From an uncultured Parabacteroides sp. (GTDB taxonomy: Bacteria; Bacteroidota; Bacteroidia; Bacteroidales; Tannerellaceae), in assembly GCF_905196875.1 (NCBI RefSeq), contig NZ_CAJJWO010000019.1, forward strand, positions 1 through 64,000: 64,000 nucleotides of DNA, given 5' to 3'. The notes beneath the pieces were generated by a model, which was not told the origin of the DNA, searched no databases, and was given only the letters and a program-made list of their open reading frames with translations. How positions within the stretch are numbered: the stretch's first letter is position 1; the number at the start of each line of letters is the position of its first letter. Made by a program: the position numbers and the translations under genes. Positions 16,539 to 25,067 of this stretch are shown here, piece by piece.

Positions 16539-17081
16539 ATGGATGTAGGTACAATCTCTTCCCGCTACGTCAAAGCGCTCTTTTCACTTGCAAAGGAGAA
16601 AAAGCAGGAGACACGGGTATATGATGATATGAAGATGCTGGCCACCAGTTTCGAACAGGAACCGGGACTGAAAGCAGTGCTCGACAACCCGATCTTTCCC
16701 CCAGAAGAGAAAGTAAAGTTGCTGACTACCGCCGCCGGCCTGGAAGTAAGCGAGTTGTTCACCCGCTTTATCCGCCTGGTATTGCAGCACAAAAGAGAGA
16801 GCCTGCTTCTGCTCATGACACACATCTATATCCACATGTACCGGAAGGATAAAAAGATCACGCGGGTATTGTTTAAGACACCGGTGCCGGTAGACGAAGC
16901 GACCCAGGAGCATCTGAAGAGACGGTTGCAGGAAGAAACCGGCAACACCATCGAGTTTACGGGAGTGCTCCGGCCGGAACTGATCGGGGGATTTGTACTC
17001 CGGATCGGCAACATCCGAATCGACGCCAGCTACTCCAGACAGCTCCGGGAGATAAAAAACAAGCTGATCGAAAGAAATTAA
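16539..17081 (+). CDS. atpH: ATP synthase F1 subunit delta
   Basis: 180 residues with the family's helical N-terminal domain (SSRYVKALFSLAKEKKQETR) and the C-terminal domain ending GGFVLRIGNIRIDASYSRQL, which joins the top of F1 to the b stalk. It is tightly packed between atpF and atpA. Identity rests on these family motifs and on gene order. Confidence 0.95.
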   Translation: MDVGTISSRYVKALFSLAKEKKQETRVYDDMKMLATSFEQEPGLKAVLDNPIFPPEEKVKLLTTAAGLEVSELFTRFIRLVLQHKRESLLLLMTHIYIHMYRKDKKITRVLFKTPVPVDEATQEHLKRRLQEETGNTIEFTGVLRPELIGGFVLRIGNIRIDASYSRQLREIKNKLIERN

Positions 17082-17094
17082 AAAAGAAAAACGT

Positions 17095-18684
17095 ATGACA
17101 GACCAGATAAAAGTAAGTGAAGTTTCCGCCATATTACGCGAACAACTGGAAGGTATCAACACCAGCATCCATCTGGAAGAAGTGGGTACCGTGCTTCAGG
17201 TAAGCGACGGGGTTGCACGCATCTATGGACTGGATAATGCCGAAGCCAACGAACTGCTGGCTTTCGACAACGGCATGGAAGCCATCGTCATGAACCTGGA
17301 AGAAGACAATGTGGGTGCCGTATTGCTCGGCCCGACCGACCAAGTAAAGGAAGGCGACACAGTGAAACGTACCCGCCGCATCGCTTCCATCAACGTAAGC
17401 GAAAACATGGTCGGTCGTGTGATCGACCCGCTGGGTAACCCGATCGACGGCAAAGGCGAGATCACAGGTAAAAAATACCAGATGCCGCTGGAGCGGAAAG
17501 CGCCGGGCGTCATTTTCCGCCAGCCGGTCAACGAACCGTTGCAGACAGGAATCAAAGCCGTAGACGCCATGATCCCAATCGGACGCGGACAGCGCGAGCT
17601 AATCATCGGCGACCGCCAGACCGGTAAGACTTCCATCGCCATCGACGCCATTATCAACCAGCGCAGCAATTACGAAGCGGGCAATCCCGTTTACTGCATC
17701 TATGTAGCGATCGGACAGAAAGGTTCCACCGTAGCCTCTTTGGTCAATACGCTTCAGGAGAAAGGGGCTATGGACTACACGATCGTTGTCAGTGCCACCG
17801 CTTCCGACCCGGCTGCTATGCAATATTTCGCTCCTTTTGCCGGAGCGGCTATCGGCGAATATTTCCGCGACAGCGGACGTCATGCCCTGGTGGTCTACGA
17901 TGACTTGTCGAAACAGGCGGTTGCCTACCGCGAAGTATCCCTGATCCTTCGTCGTCCTTCGGGTCGAGAGGCTTATCCGGGCGATATCTTCTACCTGCAC
18001 TCCCGTTTGCTGGAACGTGCGGCCAAGATCATCAACCAACAGGAAGTAGCCCGCGAAATGAACGACCTGCCGGAAAGCATGAAAGAACTGGTAAAAGGAG
18101 GCGGCTCGCTGACAGCCCTGCCGATTATCGAAACGCAGGCGGGCGACGTATCGGCTTATATCCCGACCAACGTGATCTCTATCACCGACGGACAGATATT
18201 CCTCGAAACCGACCTGTTCAACCAGGGGAACCGCCCGGCTATCAACGTAGGTATCTCGGTATCCCGTGTAGGTGGCAACGCCCAGTTGAAGGCGATGAAG
18301 AAAGTGGCCGGTACGCTGAAAATCGATCAGGCGCAGTTCCGCGAGCTCGAATCGTTCACTAAATTCGGCGGCGAAATGGATGCGGTAACTGCCTTTACGA
18401 TCGATAAAGGACAGAAGAATAGCCGACTGTTGATACAACCCCAGTACAGCCCGATGCCCGTGGAACTTCAGATCGCGATCCTCTATTGCGGAACAAAAGG
18501 ACTGCTGAAGGAAGTACCGCTCGACAAAGTGCATGACTTTGAAAAAGCATATCTTCAGACATTGATTACCAACCATCAGCGGGATGTCCTCGACGTGTTG
18601 AAATCGGGAGTGATAAACGACGAAATAACCCGCGTACTGGAAGAAACGGCTCACCAGGTAAGCGGAGCATACAAAGCAGGTTGA
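17095..18684 (+). CDS. atpA: ATP synthase F1 subunit alpha
   Basis: 529 residues with the Walker A-type loop GDRQTGKT at 172-179, the alpha-specific VGRVIDPLGNPIDGKG and GQREL segments, and the conserved VVYDDLSKQAVAYREVSLI and RPPSGREAYPGD-like region (here RRPSGREAYPGD). Alpha supplies the non-catalytic nucleotide sites and the catalytic arginine finger. It follows atpH by 13 bases and is followed by atpG after 16 bases. Confidence 0.98.
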   Translation: MTDQIKVSEVSAILREQLEGINTSIHLEEVGTVLQVSDGVARIYGLDNAEANELLAFDNGMEAIVMNLEEDNVGAVLLGPTDQVKEGDTVKRTRRIASINVSENMVGRVIDPLGNPIDGKGEITGKKYQMPLERKAPGVIFRQPVNEPLQTGIKAVDAMIPIGRGQRELIIGDRQTGKTSIAIDAIINQRSNYEAGNPVYCIYVAIGQKGSTVASLVNTLQEKGAMDYTIVVSATASDPAAMQYFAPFAGAAIGEYFRDSGRHALVVYDDLSKQAVAYREVSLILRRPSGREAYPGDIFYLHSRLLERAAKIINQQEVAREMNDLPESMKELVKGGGSLTALPIIETQAGDVSAYIPTNVISITDGQIFLETDLFNQGNRPAINVGISVSRVGGNAQLKAMKKVAGTLKIDQAQFRELESFTKFGGEMDAVTAFTIDKGQKNSRLLIQPQYSPMPVELQIAILYCGTKGLLKEVPLDKVHDFEKAYLQTLITNHQRDVLDVLKSGVINDEITRVLEETAHQVSGAYKAG

Positions 18685-18700
18685 ATATAGAAAGGAGATT

Positions 18701-19558
18701 ATGGCATCACTGAAAGAGATAAAAATCCGTCTTGCGTCGATCAGGAATACGCAGAAGATCACCTCCGCCATGAAGATGGTTTCTTCCGCCAAACTGCATC
18801 ATACGCAGACGATTGTCGAACATATGCTCGCATACGAAAGTAAGCTTAGCGTCCTGTTGAACGGTGTCCTGGCCGCCGAAAGCGATCTTAATTCACCTTA
18901 TACGGCACAGCGGAAGGTGAAGCAGGTGGCTATCGTTGCCTTTTCGTCCAGTACAGGTCTGTGCGGCGCTTTCAATGCCAACATATGGAAAGAGTTGTCC
19001 GCCCGCCTTCACCGGTATGAGGCGGATGGTATAGCTGTACGCCTTTACCCTGTCGGCAAAAAGGTAGCCGACGAACTGTATAAAGCCGGTTATCAGACAG
19101 ACGACAGTTTTCTGCTGATCGCAGACAAGCTGAAATACGAGGATGCCAGCCAACTGGCTACCGCGCTAATGACGCTTTATACTTCGGGAGAAGCCGACCG
19201 GGTGGAACTGCTTTACCATCATTTCAAGAACATGGCAGAGCAGATTTTGACCGAAAAGATATTCCTGCCCGTCACCCTGCCGGAGAGAGATCCGGAGAGC
19301 TTCTCGGCCAATTACATCCTGGAGCCGTCGTCCGAACATCTGTTGGCGCTACTGCTGCCGAAAGTACTCCATTTGCATATCTACACGACAATGCTCGACA
19401 ATGCAACAGCCGAACATGCCGCCCGCATGCTCGCCATGCAGACGGCCAACGACAATGCCAACGACCTGATCCAGGAACTGACCTTGCAATACAACAAAAC
19501 CCGCCAGCAGGCCATCACCAACGAATTGCTGGATATAATGGGAGGTGCTGGACAATAA
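18701..19558 (+). CDS. atpG: ATP synthase F1 subunit gamma
   Basis: 285 residues. The N-terminal helix SLKEIKIRLASIRNTQKITS and the C-terminal helix NDLIQELTLQYNKTRQQAIT form the rotating coiled-coil shaft. The middle keeps the FSSSTGLCGAFNANIWK segment. A good ribosome site (AAGGAG) precedes the ATG by 6 bases. It is the last gene of the operon and is followed by a strong terminator. Confidence 0.97.
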   Translation: MASLKEIKIRLASIRNTQKITSAMKMVSSAKLHHTQTIVEHMLAYESKLSVLLNGVLAAESDLNSPYTAQRKVKQVAIVAFSSSTGLCGAFNANIWKELSARLHRYEADGIAVRLYPVGKKVADELYKAGYQTDDSFLLIADKLKYEDASQLATALMTLYTSGEADRVELLYHHFKNMAEQILTEKIFLPVTLPERDPESFSANYILEPSSEHLLALLLPKVLHLHIYTTMLDNATAEHAARMLAMQTANDNANDLIQELTLQYNKTRQQAITNELLDIMGGAGQ

Positions 19559-19609
19559 CATAAGCTATTGATAATTTTCACATTACACCTCTGATACAAA
19601 AATCAAAAC

Positions 19610-19655
19610 GGAAAACTTTATTGTTCTTGCAAATAATAAAGTTTTCCATTTTTGC
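19610..19655 (+). terminator. Terminator of the ATP synthase operon
   Basis: A perfect 13-bp stem, GGAAAACTTTATT (19610-19622) and AATAAAGTTTTCC (19635-19647), with a 12-base loop, is followed by ATTTTTGC. It lies 52 bases after the atpG stop. Confidence 0.85.
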
Positions 19656-19740
19656 AAATACAACACCTGGCAATCAACCGATTGACATATTTTAACTGGT
19701 TAAAAGTTTCCCAAAAAGAAAACCATATCACAAATGACTT

Positions 19741-19748
19741 TACCTTTG
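19741..19748 (+). promoter_or_regulatory. -7 box of the nrdD promoter
   Basis: TACCTTTG is a full TAnnTTTG match, 36 bases before the nrdD ATG. A good TTTG at the -33 position is not seen. Confidence 0.5.
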
Positions 19749-19784
19749 TGAAGAAATAAAACGTAATATACCAATACAATTATC

Positions 19785-21992
19785 ATGATTCAGACAGTTA
19801 TCAAACGGGATGGTCGTATCGTCGGATTTAATGAGGAGAAAATCGTGACGGCAATCAGAAAAGCCATGCTACACACAGAAATAGGAGACGATTTGCAGCT
19901 AATTCGCCAGATCGTCGACCACATTTCATTCAAAGGGGAACCACAAATGACAGTGGAAGCGATTCAGGATGCAGTCGAACTGGAACTGATGAACAGCAGC
20001 CGCAAAGACGTAGCACAAAAATATATTGCCTACCGCAATCAGCGCAGTGTTGCCCGCAAAGCAAAAACGCGTGACATGTTCCTGGAAATCATCAACATCA
20101 AATCAAACGACATTACCCGCGAGAACGCGAATATGAACGCAGATACCCCCGCAGGTATGATGATGAAATTCTCCAGCGAAACAACCAAACCGTTTGTCGA
20201 CGACTATCTGTTAAGTGAAGAGGTGAAGGAAGCTATTTCCAACAATTACCTCCATATCCATGATAAGGATTATTACCCGACCAAGAGCCTGACCTGCGTA
20301 CAGCATCCGCTGGATCGCATTCTAAAATACGGCTTCTCCGCCGGACATGGCGAATCGCGCCCGGCCAAACGTATCGAAACGGCCAGCATCCTGGGATGTA
20401 TCTCATTGGAAACTGCCCAGAATGAAATGCACGGCGGACAAGCGATTCCGGCTTTTGACTTCTATCTGGCTCCTTACGTGCGCAACAGCTTTATTGAAGA
20501 GCTAAAAACGCTTGAAGAGTTGAACGGAGCCGATTATTCACATCTCTATCAGGTAGAAATAGCCGACTATGTAAACAGTCCGCTGAATGGTCTGACAGGC
20601 GACCAACGGATCATACAACACGCGATCAATAAAACTGCCAGCCGTGTTCACCAGTCGATGGAAGCTTTTATCCATAATATGAATACCATTCACTCACGTG
20701 GCGGCAATCAGGTGGTATTCAGCTCCATCAACTACGGTACGGATACTTCGGCGGAAGGTCGTTGCATCATCCGCGAAATATTGAAAAGTACCTACCGCGG
20801 TGTCGGTAACGGCGAAACGGCTATTTTCCCGATCCAGATATGGAAAAAGAAACGGGGCGTAAGCTATCTGCCGGAAGACCGGAACTATGACCTGTATGTA
20901 TTATCCTGCAAAGTATCGGCACGCCGTTTTTTTCCGAACTTCCTGAATCTGGATGCAACTTTCAACCAGCATGAGGATTGGAAAGCCAATGATCCGCAGC
21001 GTTATATGCACGAAGTGGCAACGATGGGATGCCGCACGCGTGTATTCGAAAACCGTTTCGGGCCGAAAACATCTATCGGACGCGGAAACCTGTCTTTCTC
21101 TACCATCAACATCGTACGACTGGCTATCGAATGTATGGATATTGAAGATAAGGATGTACGTATTGCCCGTTTCTTTGCCAAACTGGACGAAATGCTGGAA
21201 ATAACAGCCCGTCAGCTGCACGAACGTATGGAGTTCCAGAAAACGGCGTATGCAAAACAGTTCCCGCTGCTGATGTCTTCACTCTGGCTGGGTAGCGAAA
21301 AGCTGAAACCGACAGACACGATCGCTCCGGTTATCAACCAGGGCACATTGGGTATCGGATTTATTGGGCTGGCAGAATGCCTGGTCGCCCTTACCGGTAA
21401 ACATCATGGTGAAGATGCAGACTCACAGGAATTAGGTTTGAAGATCGTAACTTATATGCGCGACCGTGTAAATAAGTTTTCGGAGCAATATCAGCATAAT
21501 TACAGCGTGCTGGCAACTCCGGCTGAAGGTCTTTCCGGCAAATTCACAGGAAGAGACCGTAAGAAATTCGGCCCGTTACCCGGTATCTGCGACCGCGACT
21601 ATTATACGAACTCCAACCATGTTCCGGTATATTACAAATGCAGCGCCCGCCATAAGGCAGAAGTCGAAGCGCCTTACCACGCATTGACCGGTGGCGGTCA
21701 TATTTTCTATGTCGAAATAGACGGCGATGCAACCCATAATCCGGAAGTAATCATGAAAGTGGTCGATATGATGGATAAATATAATATCGGTTACGGCTCG
21801 GTAAACCATAACCGCAACCGTTGCTTGGATTGCGGCTACGAAAATGCTGATACCAACCTGGAAACCTGCCCGAAATGCGGTAGCCAACACCTGGATAAAC
21901 TACAGCGCATCACCGGTTACCTGGTCGGCACTACTGACCGTTGGAATAATGCCAAGTTGGCAGAGTTGAATGATCGTATTATTCATAATTAG
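19785..21992 (+). CDS. nrdD: Anaerobic ribonucleoside-triphosphate reductase (class III)
   Basis: This oxygen-sensitive glycyl-radical enzyme reduces NTPs to dNTPs. The 735 residues begin with an ATP-cone regulatory domain (VIKRDGRIVGFNEEKIVTAI, 5-24). Residues about 100-650 form the catalytic barrel (for example GGNQVVFSSINYGTD). The C-terminus has a Zn site CLDC...CPKC and the glycyl-radical loop RITGYLVGT with Gly711. The activase gene nrdG lies downstream after a 229-base gap that holds a 22-bp repeat array. It supplies DNA precursors during anaerobic growth. Confidence 0.97.
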   Translation: MIQTVIKRDGRIVGFNEEKIVTAIRKAMLHTEIGDDLQLIRQIVDHISFKGEPQMTVEAIQDAVELELMNSSRKDVAQKYIAYRNQRSVARKAKTRDMFLEIINIKSNDITRENANMNADTPAGMMMKFSSETTKPFVDDYLLSEEVKEAISNNYLHIHDKDYYPTKSLTCVQHPLDRILKYGFSAGHGESRPAKRIETASILGCISLETAQNEMHGGQAIPAFDFYLAPYVRNSFIEELKTLEELNGADYSHLYQVEIADYVNSPLNGLTGDQRIIQHAINKTASRVHQSMEAFIHNMNTIHSRGGNQVVFSSINYGTDTSAEGRCIIREILKSTYRGVGNGETAIFPIQIWKKKRGVSYLPEDRNYDLYVLSCKVSARRFFPNFLNLDATFNQHEDWKANDPQRYMHEVATMGCRTRVFENRFGPKTSIGRGNLSFSTINIVRLAIECMDIEDKDVRIARFFAKLDEMLEITARQLHERMEFQKTAYAKQFPLLMSSLWLGSEKLKPTDTIAPVINQGTLGIGFIGLAECLVALTGKHHGEDADSQELGLKIVTYMRDRVNKFSEQYQHNYSVLATPAEGLSGKFTGRDRKKFGPLPGICDRDYYTNSNHVPVYYKCSARHKAEVEAPYHALTGGGHIFYVEIDGDATHNPEVIMKVVDMMDKYNIGYGSVNHNRNRCLDCGYENADTNLETCPKCGSQHLDKLQRITGYLVGTTDRWNNAKLAELNDRIIHN

Positions 21993-22033
21993 AATAGCTG
22001 AACTATTGGGAAAACGTACCTGATGTCTTTTTA

Positions 22034-22121
22034 TTTAGAAGTACGTCTAAATCGATTTAGAGGTAGGTGTAAATTCATTTAGAGGTACGTCTAAATTTAT
22101 TTACACCCAGGTATGACAAAA
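22034..22121 (+). repeat. Three to four tandem 22-bp dyad repeats between nrdD and nrdG
   Basis: Units start at 22034, 22056 and 22078, exactly 22 bases apart. Each reads TTTAGA(A/G)GTA(C/G)GT(C/G)TAAAT plus three variable bases. Each unit is an imperfect palindrome (TTTAGA...TCTAAA) around a GTAC or GTAG centre. A fourth, diverged unit starts at 22100 (TTTACACC). The array fills part of the 229-base nrdD-nrdG gap and is not in a gene. Confidence 0.85.
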
Positions 22122-22221
22122 GAATCATAGAAGATATGTCAAAATGTCCTGATGATGATAGGGACAAAAGATGCTGATAATTATTAATCTGTCAAATATC
22201 GAATTCGAATAGTTAAAAACA

Positions 22222-22722
22222 ATGTTATCTATTATTGACATTATTGAAGATACAACAGTAGATGGTCCGGGCTTCCGGACTGCAATCTACGCTGCTGGTT
22301 GTCCGAACCAGTGCCCGGGCTGCCATAATCCGGAATCGTGGGATATAAAGAAAGGACGCCCCACTCCGACCGAAGATATTCTGGAAAAGGTGCTCGAAGA
22401 CGAGTTTGCCGACGTTACTTTCAGTGGCGGCGATCCGATGTATCAACCCGAAGGTTTCACAGAACTGGCGCGTGCGATCAAAGAGAAAAGCCAAAAGAAT
22501 ATCTGGTGTTACACCGGATATCAGTTCGAGAAATTATTGGAAAACCCTAAACAGGCAGCCTTGCTCCAATACATCGATGTCCTGGTAGACGGAAAATTCA
22601 AACAAGCCCTCCGCGACGAAAGTCTTCTGTTCCGTGGCAGCAGTAATCAGCGATTGATCGATGTGAAAAAATCACTCAAAGAGAAACAAGTCGTTTTCTA
22701 TAAATACAACCCGTTTATTTAG
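22222..22722 (+). CDS. nrdG: Anaerobic ribonucleotide reductase activating protein
   Basis: This 166-residue radical-SAM enzyme makes the glycyl radical on NrdD. The cluster-binding cysteines are C27-P-N-Q-C31-P-G-C34. The VDGPGFRTAIYAAGC lead-in is typical of activases, and the SAM-binding FSGGDPM follows at about 73-79. It lies 229 bases downstream of nrdD on the same strand. Length is normal for NrdG (about 155-180). Confidence 0.96.
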   Translation: MLSIIDIIEDTTVDGPGFRTAIYAAGCPNQCPGCHNPESWDIKKGRPTPTEDILEKVLEDEFADVTFSGGDPMYQPEGFTELARAIKEKSQKNIWCYTGYQFEKLLENPKQAALLQYIDVLVDGKFKQALRDESLLFRGSSNQRLIDVKKSLKEKQVVFYKYNPFI

Positions 22723-22777
22723 CGATCTGCATGTATTTCTCATGGGAGAATAGCCGTAGAAACCAATCAGTCCGGTT

Positions 22778-23689
22778 CTACTCCCTTACAAACTGTTTTT
22801 TGAAAGCCAAAGGTGACATTCCCCGATGCTTCTTAAAGAACTTCCCAAACGACGACTGATCGGAGAAGTTCAGCATATCGGCAACTTGCTGAATAGTCAG
22901 TTCCGGGTTACGCAAAGTCATTTCTGCTTCACGCATCAAGGCCTCGCTGATCCATTGGTTGACAGTTTTTCCACTGAAACTTTTCATTATACGCGACAGG
23001 TATTCAGGGGTGATACAGAGTTCGCCGGCATAGAAAGAGACGGAGTGTTCCGTACGGCAATGTTTATTCAGCAATTGGATGAAAAGAAACAGAAGCACAT
23101 CTTTGCTGGGCGGGTTCGGGCTTACTTTTCCCCGATTGGCCTGGTAAATGATATTATTCATTTCCAGCAGAAAGCCTCGTAGTTCGTTCAAGACGATATC
23201 CCGTTGCCAGGCATGATCGGTACGTTCCATGTTCCGTTCGATTCGCAACAAACAATTTTCCAGCAGGGCGCCTTCTTCTTCATTCAGTTTCTGAATCGGG
23301 CGGCTATGACGCGAAGCGATATAAGCGGCGGGCATACGGCGACTGTTCAGCATGATTTCGGCAAACAGGTTCCTTTCGATAATCAGATGGTATCCTCTGA
23401 AATCCGAAGATAAACGGAAATCCTTTACCGCATGCATATCCATAATATCCAGCAGCACATTATCCGCCAGATAATAGGTAAAATCATCAATGGTAATCTC
23501 TATCTTACCCTGACGCACCAGAAAAATAGAAAATGCATCCAAGCGAATGGAAACACCTTCCTTAAATCCCGGATTTTCATGACCTTCGCCATTTATCATA
23601 GAAATGATCAACTTATCCTGATAGGACTTAAAAATCAAATTATAGCGCAGCAAATCCTCAATACTGAGTTGTAATACAGATTGTTCCAT
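22778..23689 (-). CDS. AraC-family transcriptional regulator
   Basis: 303 residues. The N-terminal part is a cupin-like sensing domain. The C-terminal 100 residues carry the two helix-turn-helix motifs of AraC/XylS proteins (ITPEYLSRIMKSFSGKTVNQ and LTIQQVADMLNFSDQSSFGK, then the signature FFKKHRGMSPLAFKKQF). It is divergent from a three-gene RND efflux pump with a 247-base shared gap that holds repeated sequence motifs, so it probably regulates the pump. The inducer is unknown. Confidence 0.9.
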   Translation of the reverse strand: MEQSVLQLSIEDLLRYNLIFKSYQDKLIISMINGEGHENPGFKEGVSIRLDAFSIFLVRQGKIEITIDDFTYYLADNVLLDIMDMHAVKDFRLSSDFRGYHLIIERNLFAEIMLNSRRMPAAYIASRHSRPIQKLNEEEGALLENCLLRIERNMERTDHAWQRDIVLNELRGFLLEMNNIIYQANRGKVSPNPPSKDVLLFLFIQLLNKHCRTEHSVSFYAGELCITPEYLSRIMKSFSGKTVNQWISEALMREAEMTLRNPELTIQQVADMLNFSDQSSFGKFFKKHRGMSPLAFKKQFVRE

Positions 23690-23709
23690 GAATACCTTTT
23701 GTGAGTCGG

Positions 23710-23717
23710 CAAAGATA
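23710..23717 (-). promoter_or_regulatory. -7 box of the AraC-family regulator gene
   Basis: On the minus strand TATCTTTG is an exact TAnnTTTG match, 20 bases upstream of the regulator's ATG. Confidence 0.5.
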
Positions 23718-23740
23718 ACAAATATATCTTAAACCGATCC

Positions 23741-23899
23741 TGTTCAATTTTGGAACAACAATATTCAATTTTCAACCACACGCTATCGGGCGAAAAGTCG
23801 GACATTTGCACCGGTTATTAGTTAAGGCAGTAAATATCAAAGAGTAACAAACTATTCCCATTTGAATATCACCCTATTGATGTTTTGATTTTGGAACAA
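23741..23899. promoter_or_regulatory. Repeated operator-like motif ATTTTGGAACAA in the regulator-pump gap
   Basis: The 12-mer ATTTTGGAACAA occurs twice, at 23747-23758 and 23888-23899. Both are preceded by TGTT (at 23741 and 23881), giving TGTT(C)...GAACA half-dyads. A further partial copy, TTCAATTTT, recurs 21 bases after the first one (23743 and 23764), a spacing common for AraC-type direct half-sites. The second full copy lies about 38 bases before the pump gene start, a position suited to control of the pump. Confidence 0.55.
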
Positions 23900-23936
23900 T
23901 CCGCTGCCGGGATATAAATAAAACAATTACGAAGAA

Positions 23937-25052
23937 ATGAAGACAAATTTAATTGTCCGATGCCTGAGCGGCATCGGGGTAGGGCTTCTTTGCCTTGTTG
24001 CCAGCTCATGTAAGGAACAACCCGCCATGATGGTAAACAACGAGTACAAAGTACTGAAAGTATCTACAACCGACAAAACCCTGAGTAGCCTTTATTCCGC
24101 CACCATACGCGGACGGCAGGATATCGACATCTATCCCCAGGTATCAGGATTCATCACCCAATTATGCGTAGAAGAAGGACAGGCCGTACGAAAAGGCCAA
24201 CTATTGTTTGTCATCGACCAGGTCCCTTACCAGGCGGCACTGCAAACAGCAATTGCCAATGTAGAAGCGGCACAGGCTGCACTGAACACGGCAAAACTGA
24301 CGTTCGACAGTAAAAAAGAACTGCATGCACAAAATGTAGTATCAGCTTTCGACCTGCAAACTGCTGAAAACGCCTGGCTCAGTGCCAAGGCTCAACTGGC
24401 ACAGATGAAAGCGCTGGAACTGAACGCACACAACAACCTTTCATACACAGAGGTAAAAAGCCCGTCCAACGGAGTAGTCGGAACACTTCCCTACCGTGTC
24501 GGAGCGTTGGTCAGTGCCAATTCTCCTAAACCGCTGACAACCGTTTCAGATAATTCGAACATGTATGTCTACTTTTCCCTTACAGAAAATCAACTGCTGG
24601 CTCTCACCCGCCAATACGGCTCCAAGCAGAAAGCTTTGGAAATGATGCCGGAAGTCGAATTGCAACTAAATGATAAATCCGTTTATCCGGCAAAAGGAAA
24701 AGTAGAAACGATCAGTGGAGTCATCGATCGCAACACAGGGACTGTCAGTCTACGCGCCGTATTCCCGAACGAAGAAGAAATCCTTTACAGCGGCAGCTCC
24801 GGTAATATTATTCTCTCTACCGAGAAATCGGGCAGTATCGTGATCCCACAAACAGCCACTTTCGAAATACAGGATAAAGTATATGCTTACAAGGTGGTAG
24901 ACGGCAAAGCGACATCCACCCCGGTGAATATAACCCGTGTGAACGGCGGACAGGAATACATCGTGAATGAAGGTCTGAAAGCCGGTGACGTGATCGTTGC
25001 CGAAGGCGTAGGTTTGCTGCGCGAAGGAACTCCGATCCAAGTTAAACAATAA
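23937..25052 (+). CDS. RND efflux pump periplasmic adaptor (membrane fusion lipoprotein)
   Basis: 371 residues with a lipoprotein signal (CLVASSCKEQ). Then come the beta-barrel, lipoyl and hairpin domains of AcrA/MexE-type adaptors: YPQVSGFITQLCVEEGQAVR and SPSNGVVGTLPYRVGALVS for the lipoyl halves, and AANVEAAQAALNTAKL-like helices in between (here AIANVEAAQAALNTAKL). It is the first gene of a three-gene pump operon, 15 bases before the transporter gene. It bridges the inner-membrane pump to the outer-membrane channel. Substrates are unknown, probably drugs, bile salts or other toxic compounds. Confidence 0.94.
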   Translation: MKTNLIVRCLSGIGVGLLCLVASSCKEQPAMMVNNEYKVLKVSTTDKTLSSLYSATIRGRQDIDIYPQVSGFITQLCVEEGQAVRKGQLLFVIDQVPYQAALQTAIANVEAAQAALNTAKLTFDSKKELHAQNVVSAFDLQTAENAWLSAKAQLAQMKALELNAHNNLSYTEVKSPSNGVVGTLPYRVGALVSANSPKPLTTVSDNSNMYVYFSLTENQLLALTRQYGSKQKALEMMPEVELQLNDKSVYPAKGKVETISGVIDRNTGTVSLRAVFPNEEEILYSGSSGNIILSTEKSGSIVIPQTATFEIQDKVYAYKVVDGKATSTPVNITRVNGGQEYIVNEGLKAGDVIVAEGVGLLREGTPIQVKQ

Positions 25053-25067
25053 TAGGAAGAACGGAAT

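Noticed and set aside
17599..18792. 397-residue open frame on the minus strand
   Set aside because: It is antisense to atpA and the start of atpG. No start signal or family resemblance; produced by codon bias of the atp genes.
22034..22121. CRISPR array
   Set aside because: Units are tandem with no unique spacers of 30 or more bases, and there are no cas genes.
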